Positions 41,829 through 49,454 of a DNA stretch of 64,000 nucleotides are shown here, in pieces; the first letter of the stretch is position 1, and the number at the start of each line of letters is the position of its first letter. This stretch comes from JBCCAG01 sp050331115. Its GTDB lineage: Bacteria; Cyanobacteriota; Cyanobacteriia; CAKZMO01. The position numbers and the translations under genes are program-made. Location of the stretch: positions 1-64,000 of the forward strand of contig JBHJHD010000033.1 in NCBI GenBank assembly GCA_050331115.1, written 5' to 3'. The notes below the pieces were generated by a model. It did not search any database. It was given only the letters and a program-made list of their open reading frames with translations, and had not been told where the DNA came from.

Positions 41829-42830
41829 CTATCCCCGATATAGATTAATGAATACTGCCGCTAGGAAGGTCAGCTGTCCTGCCAAAGCAAATAGATAAAG
41901 GATGACTCGGCTGCGAAACACCGACAGTAGCAGGCCGATGTTTTTGATGTCAATCATGGGGCCGAACACCAAGAACGCCAGGATCGAGCCCTCGGTGAAT
42001 AGAGACGCGAACGACAGGGCAAAGAACGAGTCCACCGTTGAGCAGATCGAGACCACCGCAGCCAGCAGCATCATGGCGAGGATTGACGTCACGGGTCCCT
42101 GGCCCAGCGCCAGAATGCTCTCCCGGGGCACCGCAACCTGAATAAAGGCCGCGATGGCGCTGCCTAGAATCAGCAGAGCGCCCAAATCCCGCAGCTCACA
42201 GACGATGTTTTCCAGCATGATCGACCGCCGACTGGTCCAGCCTAGGGCCGGGGTCAAGCCGCCGGTTTCCATCGCCACCTGGGGCTGCCCTATAAAATAA
42301 GTGCCGGACTGAAGCAGCGGACTGCGGCTAGCGGCCCCAGGCGCGCAAAACCCCGCCTGCCGCTCTAGCGCCCGGGCCACGGCGGGCTGTAGAAACGGGC
42401 GCAGATCTTTTTGAACGCTGAATATCCAGGCGATGATGATAGCGATCGCGAGGGTAACCCCAACCCTAAGGAAGACGATCTCGGGCTGGTTGCGGAACGC
42501 GACCCAGGTGGCCCAAATCACAATCGGGTTTACGGTGGGGGCCGCCAAAAGGAAGCCAATGGCCACCGACGGCGATACCCCCTTCACCAGCAGCCGCCGG
42601 GCCACGGGCACGTTGCCGCACTCGCAAACGGGAAACAGGCACCCAAACAGGCTACCGGCGATCGCACCCAGCAGGGGATGACGAGGCATTATGGCTACGA
42701 GGCGGGCTTCATCGACCACGGCCAGCAAAACGCTAGAGAAGATCACACCCAGCAGCAGAAAAGGCATCGCCTCGACAATTAGGCTAAAGAAGAGCGTCAG
42801 CATGTCGAGCTGACTGGTGAGTTGACCCAT
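41829..42830 (-). CDS. DUF318-family permease
   Basis: A 333-residue integral membrane protein with about eight helices. The diagnostic segment is CLFPVCECGNVPVARRLLVKGVSPSVAIGFLLAAPTVNP, with a CxCG motif, and a C-terminal half repeating the helix-loop pattern (LAAVVSICSTVDSFFALSFASLF). Homologues transport organoarsenicals or other metal-bearing or small compounds; this subgroup with a TIGR03943 partner has an unknown substrate. First gene of the two-gene unit. Confidence 0.86.
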   Translation of the reverse strand: MGQLTSQLDMLTLFFSLIVEAMPFLLLGVIFSSVLLAVVDEARLVAIMPRHPLLGAIAGSLFGCLFPVCECGNVPVARRLLVKGVSPSVAIGFLLAAPTVNPIVIWATWVAFRNQPEIVFLRVGVTLAIAIIIAWIFSVQKDLRPFLQPAVARALERQAGFCAPGAASRSPLLQSGTYFIGQPQVAMETGGLTPALGWTSRRSIMLENIVCELRDLGALLILGSAIAAFIQVAVPRESILALGQGPVTSILAMMLLAAVVSICSTVDSFFALSFASLFTEGSILAFLVFGPMIDIKNIGLLLSVFRSRVILYLFALAGQLTFLAAVFINLYRG

Positions 42831-42940
42831 GAAAAAACTTGGCTTTGCTCGCGGTTTGTAGAGATGTAACTGGACTTAGCTTACGAGTTTAGCAACAACG
42901 GCAAGCAGCGTAAAGCCAGTCCCCGCCATGATCCCCATCT

Positions 42941-43693
42941 CTAGCCGTAGCCATGCTTAGCCAGAAACGCCGCTGTAATTGGCCCCGAGGTGGCCCAGCC
43001 GCCATCGCGCAAGTCCGCCTTGAGCCCGGCTTCTGCAGGGTCTTGAGCGCCGCGTCCCACAGACAAAAACTTCTCAACGTACTTCCCCAAAACGTCGGCC
43101 TCGATATTGATCGGGCTCTGGGGCTGCAGAAACTGCAGATTGGTATGGCTGTAGGTGAGCGGAATGACGGCGACGCTGAATTGGTCCCCCGAAGGACTGC
43201 AGTTGGCGACGGTCAAGCTGATGCCGTTGAGGGCAACGCTGCCTTTCTCGACGATGTAGCGGGCGATCGCCTCCGGAACGCAGATACTCATTTCCCAGGC
43301 GTCAGCGGTGCGTACCGCCTTCTGCAGAGCGCCGACGCCGTCGATATGCCCAGTCACAAAGTGGCCGCCCAGCTTGCTGCCCACCCGCAGCGACGCTTCT
43401 AGGTTGACGATAGACCGGGGAAACAGCTGACCCAAGGTAGTTCGCTTCAGGGTCTCGGGCGAGACGGCAGCGGTGAATCCCTGGGTGAGGATCTGCGTGA
43501 CGGTCAGGCAGATGCCGTCTACCGCGATGCTGTCGCCGATGGCAATATCTTTAAAGGGGGATGTGTGCTGTACCTTCCCTAACTCAGCAGCCTCACGGGA
43601 GGTCTGTCCCGACGTCAAATGCCAGGAGACCTGGATCTGCTGAGCCTCGATGTGGTCGATGGTGCCTAGGGACTGAACTAAACCAGTAAACAT
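42941..43693 (-). CDS. ribE: Riboflavin synthase alpha chain
   Basis: A 250-residue protein with two lumazine-binding repeats: the first begins MFTGLVQSLGTI with DSIAVDGICLTV, the second follows with GGHFVTGHIDGVG and GSVALNGISLTVANCS. It dismutates 6,7-dimethyl-8-ribityllumazine to riboflavin. The C-terminal 35 residues after KYVEKFLSVG are longer than in most homologues and of unclear role. No RFN-like riboswitch was noticed in the leader. Confidence 0.93.
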   Translation of the reverse strand: MFTGLVQSLGTIDHIEAQQIQVSWHLTSGQTSREAAELGKVQHTSPFKDIAIGDSIAVDGICLTVTQILTQGFTAAVSPETLKRTTLGQLFPRSIVNLEASLRVGSKLGGHFVTGHIDGVGALQKAVRTADAWEMSICVPEAIARYIVEKGSVALNGISLTVANCSPSGDQFSVAVIPLTYSHTNLQFLQPQSPINIEADVLGKYVEKFLSVGRGAQDPAEAGLKADLRDGGWATSGPITAAFLAKHGYG

Positions 43694-43996
43694 ATGCTCA
43701 GTATTTTAGAAGAGCTGCGGTATTTCCCCGTTTCGTCATTTTAACGGTTGACTGAATTCTAGCGGCTGGCTAATGAAAGTTGGCGATGCCGCGACTCACC
43801 GGGCTGTTTTGGGGCATTTTGGGGACATCGGGGATCGCGCTTGACGTCGATTTAAATTTACTTAGCAATTGGGCCAATCATTGTACCCAGACCGTAATTT
43901 TGCGTTTATCCTTGACGTATCGTTAATGAGTCGGGTCGGTAAATACTCTCTCATTTGCTGGTAGTTCCTTGCTCAATGAATTTTGGAGGCTAAGTA
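43694..43996. other. Divergent region between ribE and the bifunctional nuclease gene
   Basis: About 300 bp, A+T-rich toward the nuclease gene. It includes a TTGGAGG Shine-Dalgarno just before the nuclease start. A short dyad-like block (GGGGCATTTTGGGGAC) is present near 43810-43826. No coding frame or structured RNA recognised. Confidence 0.5.
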
Positions 43997-44500
43997 ATGC
44001 TAGAAATGAAGCTCGCTGGTATTGCGCTCGATGCAGCAACCCGTAGCCCAATCGTTCTGCTGCGAGACGTTGCCGACCGGCGGCAGCTCCCCATCTTCAT
44101 CAGCCAGGACCAGGCTCGCTCTATCATTAACGCCCTAGACAATCAGGCCCCGCCTCGTCCCCTCACCCACGACCTCATGGTGAACGTCTTCGACGAGTGG
44201 GATATGGAGCTAGAGCGAATTGTTATCCATTCTCTACAGGACAGCACCTTCTACGCTACCTTAATTCTCCGTCAGGGCGAGGAATGTAAGGAGATTGACT
44301 CTCGCCCTAGCGATGCGATCGCCATTGCCCTGCGCACCGATAGCCCCATCTGGGTTATGGAAGAGGTCGTCGCTGAAGCGGCGATGCCCGTCGACCGAGA
44401 CGCCGACGAAGCCGAGCGGCTGGCGTTTCGAAGCTTTGTCGCCAATCTGAGCCCCAAGGACTTTGCCGAGCGCGGCCGCCTCAGCAGTGAAGGCGCTTAG
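43997..44500 (+). CDS. Bifunctional nuclease (BFN/DUF151) domain protein
   Basis: A 167-residue protein of the DUF151 family: MLEMKLAGIALDAATRSPIVLLRD at the start, LPIFISQDQARSI, THDLMVNVFDEWDMELERIVIHSL and DSRPSDAIAIALRTDSPIWV. The plant and cyanobacterial homologues are called bifunctional nucleases, though biochemistry is limited; the Mycobacterium and Thermotoga forms are of unknown function. Strong ribosome-binding site. Followed 58 bp later by the aldo/keto reductase, probably in one unit. Confidence 0.9.
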   Translation: MLEMKLAGIALDAATRSPIVLLRDVADRRQLPIFISQDQARSIINALDNQAPPRPLTHDLMVNVFDEWDMELERIVIHSLQDSTFYATLILRQGEECKEIDSRPSDAIAIALRTDSPIWVMEEVVAEAAMPVDRDADEAERLAFRSFVANLSPKDFAERGRLSSEGA

Positions 44501-44557
44501 GACCGCTGCTGCCCACACTGAGGCCTGGCCACTAAGAAATAATCGAGCCGCAATCGA

Positions 44558-45679
44558 ATGCACTATCGGCGATTAGGCCGGACTGGGCTAATGCTCTCCG
44601 CCGCCTCCCTAGGGACGATGCGCCTCACTGAGCCAGAAGCCGCTCCAGTCATTGCTCGGGCGATCGCCGCCGGCATTAACCATATCGAGACCGCCCGCGG
44701 ATACGGCAGCTGCGAGACCTACGTCGGAGCCGCTTTAAGCGCCCTAGGCATTGCCAGAAATAGCCTCCACATCACGTCCAAGATTTTACCCACAGCCGAC
44801 GCCGACACCGCCGAACGGGCCATCGACCAGTCCCTCAGTCGGCTGAAGCTAGACTACCTCGACGGCCTAGCCCTGCACGGGGTGAATACCGCTGAGCAGG
44901 TCGGCCACATCGAGTCGCCCAATGGCTGCATGAAAGCCATTGAGAGGGCCCTGGGCGACGGCCGTATCCGCCACGTCGGCTTTTCGACCCACGCGCCTCT
45001 AGACCTAATTCTGCGCGCGATCGCCACCGACCGCTTCGCGTTTGTGAATCTGCACTACTACCTGTTTTTTCAGCGCAACGCTGAGGCGATCGCCCTGGCG
45101 AGCGAAAAGGACATGGGTGTATTCATCATCTCCCCTGCCGACAAAGGCGGGCTGCTGTATACCCCGCCGCCGCCGCTGATAGAAGCCTGCCGCCCCTATT
45201 CCCCTTTGGGCCTCAGCTATCGCTTCCTGCTCAGCGACCCCCGAATCTCAACCTTGAGCATCGGCCCCGCCACCCCGGAGGAACTAGACGCTCCCCTAGG
45301 GCTGCTGCAGCCGGGGGCGCTAGCGGCGGACGAGGCCCAGGCGCTGCAGCGACTCGATGAGCAGGCCGCTCAACGCCTGGGCCCCGAGCAGTGCCGGCAG
45401 TGCTACCAGTGCCTCCCCTGCCCAGAAGCCATCCACATTCCGGAAGTGCTGCGGCTGCGGAATTTGGCGATCGCCCACGACATGGTTGACTATGGCCGCT
45501 ATCGCTACGGCATGTTTGAGAACGCTGGCCACTGGTTCCCGGGGCGGCGAGGGAGCCGCTGCACGGACTGCGGAGACTGCCTGCCGCGATGTCCGGAAGG
45601 TCTGGCTATCCCAGCGCTGCTGCGGGATGCGGATATGCGTCTTGGCGGCAGCCCTCGCCGCAGGCTTTGGGATGAGTAA
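44558..45679 (+). CDS. Aldo/keto reductase with two C-terminal [4Fe-4S] motifs
   Basis: A 373-residue fusion-like protein. Residues 1-270 form the aldo/keto reductase barrel (IETARGYG, TSKILP, GLALHGVN, TLSIGPATPEELD). Residues about 275-360 carry two ferredoxin-like clusters: CRQCYQCLPCP and CTDCGDCLPRCP. The Asp of the usual DTAxxYG is Glu here, so the AKR catalytic tetrad may be altered. This architecture occurs across bacteria as 'aldo/keto reductase with 4Fe-4S'; electron transfer between clusters and barrel is inferred. Confidence 0.88.
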   Translation: MHYRRLGRTGLMLSAASLGTMRLTEPEAAPVIARAIAAGINHIETARGYGSCETYVGAALSALGIARNSLHITSKILPTADADTAERAIDQSLSRLKLDYLDGLALHGVNTAEQVGHIESPNGCMKAIERALGDGRIRHVGFSTHAPLDLILRAIATDRFAFVNLHYYLFFQRNAEAIALASEKDMGVFIISPADKGGLLYTPPPPLIEACRPYSPLGLSYRFLLSDPRISTLSIGPATPEELDAPLGLLQPGALAADEAQALQRLDEQAAQRLGPEQCRQCYQCLPCPEAIHIPEVLRLRNLAIAHDMVDYGRYRYGMFENAGHWFPGRRGSRCTDCGDCLPRCPEGLAIPALLRDADMRLGGSPRRRLWDE

Positions 45680-45706
45680 TTGAAAAGCCTACAGCAGGGC
45701 GAGCCG

Positions 45707-47290
45707 CTAGCTGGCTTCAGCCTGCTCCAGCGGCAGGAATATGGTGACCACCTCACCCTGCTGGGGATGATGACGAATCGTAAACTTCCCGCCCAGGGAC
45801 TGGAACATGTTCTTAGTGCTGTCTAGGTTGAGGCTCAAATTGCCTGTCTCTGGCTGGAACATCAGCAGTTGACCGATAGACTTGAGGGAGAGGGAGGGAG
45901 AAAAAAGGCTAGAGAGTGGATTTGTAGTCCAGCTCGAATCGTGTGGCGCGGCTGCTTCGGTAGATCGAGAATACAGCTGTAGCTTGAGCTGGTTGCCGGC
46001 CGGAATAACCCGCATCTGGATATGGCTTCCAGCTGGAAGCGCGTGGGTGACCCTGTCGATCAACCCGGTCAGCATTTGATCTAGCATCGCCGGGTCACTG
46101 AGCACCGTCGGCAGTGCGTTAGCCCAGCCCACGTCCAGCGTTAAGCCGCGCTCTTCCGCCTGCTGCTTCCAGCGATCTAAATTCTTTCGGAACAGCTCCT
46201 CTAAGGAGATCTTCGCCAGCGGACTGGTGTTTCGAGACCTGTCGGTCTCTAGCTCAACCGCCCGGAAAATTAGGCCAAACCGCTCAATTTGGCGGGTGCA
46301 TTCCCGGTCAATCATGGCCAATCGCTTAGTGGCCGGGGCCGGCAAATCCCGTCGCCGCAGCAGCAGGCGAGTTAGGGTGCGAATCGTCGTCAGGGGCGTG
46401 CGTACCTCATGGGCGATCGCCTTCAAAAGCTCGGTATCAGACCCGGCTTGGGGCGACAGGTTGTCTCCGGGCTCAGCCGCAGACGCCACAGGGGTAACAT
46501 CGATCACGGGTGCACCGCGGGGATCGTCAATGTCGTCCACCAGATTTAGGTTGGTCTTCGCGCTAGCGGCTGGTCTGCGGGGCTTACCGACCTGCTCTAC
46601 GGTCCGAGGGGTTTGACTGGTCGCCGTGGCCCCCAATGATGCCAGCAGCCTCCGACTAAAGGTGGTCACAAGCTGGTACTCTGGCGCTCGGGGCGTGAAC
46701 TGCTGAATGAGTGGATCGAGATGGGCTAGCGCTTTAGGATTAGTCAGCTTCACCCGGGTTCTTAGAGCCTGCCAGCACTGCGAGACCACCTCCGGATCGA
46801 ATGAAAAATTAAACGCCTGCTGCACTGCCGGATGCTGCACTGCTGGACGGCCGTCAGACGGGGCATCGCTCAAGGTCGCAACCAGGCCGAACTCCGCCGT
46901 CAGGACAAGATAAAAGGATTCGCTTGCCAGCGGATCGCCCGCCAGTAGAGAAATTGAGTTGGACGGCTGGCAGTGGGTCCCCATCGCTTTCGAAGGCAGC
47001 TGCCGGCGCAGCGATGTGGTCCAGCTTCCCGCAAATGCCCAGTCTGAAAAGCGAGGCATCAGCGGGCCTTCGTGGAAAACGGGCAGCGGCCCAGACAGAA
47101 TCACGCCTTCTTGGGGGAGCAAAGAGTCCGCCTGGATTGTGGTGCGACCTTCGATAACCTGGTTCAGCAGTTCGCTCAGAGCCGTCACTGAGGCGTACCA
47201 ATGGCGGCTAGCCTGATTGAGGTCGTAAGCGGTAGACGGTTCTGTCGACGCAATAATCTCGCTGAGGGTGGGTAGGTACCATCGGTGCAT
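45707..47290 (-). CDS. Histidine-kinase-like protein with degenerate ATPase domain
   Basis: A 527-residue protein without membrane segments. Residues 1-240 form an unknown sensor-like region (HRWYLPTLSEIIAS; FSDWAFAGSWTTSLRRQ). The dimerisation/phospho-acceptor helix has HEVRTPLTTIRTL with His294. The following part resembles HATPase: Asp replaces the N-box Asn (GLIDRVTHALP, about 409-419) and no DxGxG motif is found before the final GGKFTIRHHPQQGEVVTIFLPLE. It therefore may not bind ATP. The ATG at 47290 (MHRWYLP) is preferred over an extension of 45 codons. A 15-base repeat lies in the coding part. Confidence 0.78.
   Translation of the reverse strand: MHRWYLPTLSEIIASTEPSTAYDLNQASRHWYASVTALSELLNQVIEGRTTIQADSLLPQEGVILSGPLPVFHEGPLMPRFSDWAFAGSWTTSLRRQLPSKAMGTHCQPSNSISLLAGDPLASESFYLVLTAEFGLVATLSDAPSDGRPAVQHPAVQQAFNFSFDPEVVSQCWQALRTRVKLTNPKALAHLDPLIQQFTPRAPEYQLVTTFSRRLLASLGATATSQTPRTVEQVGKPRRPAASAKTNLNLVDDIDDPRGAPVIDVTPVASAAEPGDNLSPQAGSDTELLKAIAHEVRTPLTTIRTLTRLLLRRRDLPAPATKRLAMIDRECTRQIERFGLIFRAVELETDRSRNTSPLAKISLEELFRKNLDRWKQQAEERGLTLDVGWANALPTVLSDPAMLDQMLTGLIDRVTHALPAGSHIQMRVIPAGNQLKLQLYSRSTEAAAPHDSSWTTNPLSSLFSPSLSLKSIGQLLMFQPETGNLSLNLDSTKNMFQSLGGKFTIRHHPQQGEVVTIFLPLEQAEAS
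46819..46848 (-). repeat. Two-copy 15-base tandem repeat in the histidine-kinase-like gene
   Basis: GCTGCACTGCCGGAT (46819-46833) and GCTGCACTGCTGGAC (46834-46848) on the plus strand; the protein reads PAVQH PAVQQ. The complement contains GCAGTGCAGCA, the same core as the repeat in the zinc-ribbon gene near 3.35 kb. Confidence 0.85.
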
Positions 47291-47689
47291 ATCGGTTTGC
47301 CCCAAGACATATCGAGCGGCATTTAACAAGCTACTGAGCCTAAAGCAAGGGCGTCTGTCTGATGCCAGGTGAGACAGAGCGCCCTTTGAAATAGTTCCTG
47401 CGATATAGCAAGGGTCCTGATGCATTAGAACACTCGCGTGCCCAGCTGTCTATGAAACATCAAGGCTTTGAGCCAACCGCGCTATCTTAAGCAACTGAGC
47501 CAGCGCAATAGAATCGCGAAAACATTTCTAGTCTCTTGATTCAGCATAGGGGCAGGTCGATTAAACGAGTAGCCCCAAAACCGAACGTTGCTAGTTGAGA
47601 TCTCCGTATGGTTGCTCCGCACGATGGTGACGATGGGCTCTTGTCCTGTTAAGCCCGGGCGGCCAATGGCATGAGATCGCCGCTGGGGC
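47291..47689. other. Region between comF and the kinase-like gene
   Basis: About 400 bp on the minus-strand path from comF to the kinase-like gene. It holds a strong hairpin (47346-47388) within about 100 bases of the kinase start. No coding frame is supported. Confidence 0.5.
47346..47388 (-). promoter_or_regulatory. Hairpin in the leader of the histidine-kinase-like gene
   Basis: CAAGGGCGTCTGTCT pairs with AGACAGAGCGCCCTTTG (loop about 11 bases, one bulge). It lies 56-98 bases upstream of the kinase start on the minus strand, or at a distance after the comF stop. It may be an attenuator, or a late comF terminator without a clear T-run. Confidence 0.45.
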
Positions 47690-48442
47690 TTACCTGCGGT
47701 AGCTTGGGGAAGCAACCGCTAGCAGGCCTAGGACGGGCAGCCCAGCGCGCTGCAGCACGTCAGCCGCTGCCCGGGCTGTAGCCCCAGTGGTGTAGATATC
47801 GTCAATCAGCAAGATGGATGAGCGGGATTTTGCTAGGGCTGGACTGACGCGAAACGCGCCCGCTAAATTGGCTTCTCGCTCAGACGGAGAGAGGCCGAAC
47901 TGAGCGCTGGTAGCACGGCCTCGAATCAGGCCTTGCCGCTGCAGCGGATAGCGGGTGACGGCGCAAAACTGCTGCGCAATGAGCACCGCCTGATCGTAGC
48001 CGCGCTGCCGTCGCTTTTCGGCATACATGGGAATCGGAATCACCGTAATGCGCAATGGACGACAAATGCGCCGGCGCTTTACGTCTTGGCGCTTCACGCT
48101 CTGGCGCTTTATCTCCTTATGTTCTGCAGACGCTAGCCAAGCCTGGGCTAAATAGCGCCCCAAGGGCTGAGCGATTTGGGGCTGACGCTCGTACTTGAGC
48201 GCAGTTAGCGATCGCCGCAGCGCCCCGCTATATTCCCCCCAGGGAAACACCGGCAGGTCTGAGCGCCAAAACGCCTGCCTAGAGCGATATTCCTGAGCGC
48301 GAATCTGGCGCTGGCAGGTCGAACAGACAGCGGCCGGCATAGGCCGATCGCATAGGGGCCGATCGCATAGGGGGCAGCGCGACCGAAAGATAAGGTCAAG
48401 TAGCGACCTGCCATACCAACCAATTTGACGGCAATAGATCAT
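47690..48442 (-). CDS. comF: ComF family phosphoribosyltransferase-like protein
   Basis: A 250-residue ComF: an N-terminal zinc-binding part with CPLCDRPLCDRP and VCSTCQRQI, then a phosphoribosyltransferase domain with VIPIPMYAEKRRQRGYDQAVLIA and the PRPP loop LLIDDIYTTGATARA. ComF is needed for DNA uptake in naturally competent bacteria, and the protein occurs also in many non-competent ones. The ATG at 48442 with AGGGG upstream is chosen. Two separate 15-base tandem repeats inflate the gene: one adds a third CDRP-type unit next to the zinc site, the other a K-R-Q-rich spacer. Confidence 0.88.
   Translation of the reverse strand: MIYCRQIGWYGRSLLDLIFRSRCPLCDRPLCDRPMPAAVCSTCQRQIRAQEYRSRQAFWRSDLPVFPWGEYSGALRRSLTALKYERQPQIAQPLGRYLAQAWLASAEHKEIKRQSVKRQDVKRRRICRPLRITVIPIPMYAEKRRQRGYDQAVLIAQQFCAVTRYPLQRQGLIRGRATSAQFGLSPSEREANLAGAFRVSPALAKSRSSILLIDDIYTTGATARAAADVLQRAGLPVLGLLAVASPSYRR
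48073..48117 (-). repeat. Three-copy 15-base tandem repeat in comF
   Basis: Units begin GGCGCTTTACGTCTT, GGCGCTTCACGCTCT and GGCGCTTTATCTCCT at 48073, 48088 and 48103. They encode the Lys/Arg/Gln-rich spacer KEIKRQSVKRQDVKR between the zinc part and the phosphoribosyltransferase domain. Confidence 0.85.
48342..48371 (-). repeat. Two-copy 15-base tandem repeat at the comF zinc site
   Basis: GGCCGATCGCATAGG twice, exact, at 48342-48356 and 48357-48371, with a partial third copy (CGGCATAGG) before it. The protein reads CDRPL CDRPM. An extra cysteine has been duplicated next to the zinc ligands. Confidence 0.88.
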
Positions 48443-48788
48443 GGCCTGGCCCCTCACACAACCCCGCTCTCCACAGCGTTCCCAAAAATCGTTACCTCAA
48501 AAACTGGCGCAAGATGTCCCCAGTCGGTAACAATTTGCTGCTGAGTCAGAGGCGATCGCGCTCGAATCGACTATCATGGGCTCATTCATATTTGGAGCCG
48601 TGATTTGCCATAGCTGCCAGCTCGTCTAGGCGTCTAGGCCAACTCCGCGCTTCTCTTCCGTTCCCTGTATCGCTTTGATCAGCTTGATGTGTCTGATTTT
48701 TGGCGCGTCATCTGGTTATGGCGCATAAAATACTAGTAGCAAACTATTTAGTAACGATTAAAATTTTTACAACGTAAATTTTTTATCG
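48443..48788. other. Leader/promoter region of infC
   Basis: About 345 bp between divergent comF and infC. The last 80 bases are A+T-rich. A long 5' leader would fit autoregulated infC expression, as in other bacteria, but no specific structure is clear. No coding frame supported. Confidence 0.45.
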
Positions 48789-49334
48789 ATGGCCTTAATC
48801 AAACCAAGCAACCGTAAAAGTCGCGACCTGCCGACGATTAACGAGCGCATTCGCTTTCCGGAAATCCGGGTGATTGACACTAATGGCGACCAGCTGGGCA
48901 TCATGAAGCCCTTCGACGCTCTCAAAATCGCTGAGGAGAGAGAGCTCGACCTAGTGTTAGTCAGCGACAAGGCGACGCCTCCGGTTTGCCGAATTATGGA
49001 CTACGGGAAGTTCAAGTTTGAGCAGGAAAAAAAAGCTCGCGAAGCCCGCAAAAAGCAGCATACCTCTGATGTTAAGGAGGTCAAGATGCGCTACAAAATT
49101 GGTGAGCACGATTACAACGTGCGGCTCAATCAGGCAGAGCGGTTCCTCAAATCGGGCGACAAGGTCAAAGCGACCGTCATGTTTCGCGGACGGGAGATCC
49201 AGCACACCGATTTGGCCGAGACGCTGCTCAAACGGTTGGCAAGTGACCTGGGCGATCTTGCTGAGCTGCAGCAAGCGCCCAAGCGAGAAGGGCGCAACAT
49301 GATGATGATGCTTTCTCCCAAAAAAGCAAACTGA
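48789..49334 (+). CDS. infC: Translation initiation factor IF-3
   Basis: A 181-residue IF-3. N domain: DLPTINERIRFPEIRVIDTNGDQLGIM; linker with Lys/Arg-rich KKAREARKKQH; C domain: VKMRYKIGEHDYNVRLNQAERFL and VTVMFRGREIQHTDL to RNMMMMLSPKK. It binds the 30S subunit and checks start-codon pairing. The start at 48789 is ATG (many infC genes use rare codons). rpmI and rplT do not follow, as is common in cyanobacteria. Confidence 0.96.
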   Translation: MALIKPSNRKSRDLPTINERIRFPEIRVIDTNGDQLGIMKPFDALKIAEERELDLVLVSDKATPPVCRIMDYGKFKFEQEKKAREARKKQHTSDVKEVKMRYKIGEHDYNVRLNQAERFLKSGDKVKATVMFRGREIQHTDLAETLLKRLASDLGDLAELQQAPKREGRNMMMMLSPKKAN

Positions 49335-49403
49335 CCCATTGGCTTCACTTAAAAGTGAGTTAGGACGCCCGACGCCTTAGATCAGCTTTACTCCCCAAGG
49401 GGT

Positions 49404-49437
49404 GATTAGTGGGATATGTTGGCGCGCCCCACTAATC
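49404..49437. terminator. Hairpin between convergent infC and SLH genes
   Basis: GATTAGTGGG (49404-49413) and CCCACTAATC (49428-49437), a perfect 10-bp stem with a 14-base loop, between two convergent genes. Without a T-run on the infC side, but A/T-rich DNA follows on both. It probably ends both transcripts. Confidence 0.55.
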
Positions 49438-49454
49438 CCATTGAAATTTACCTG

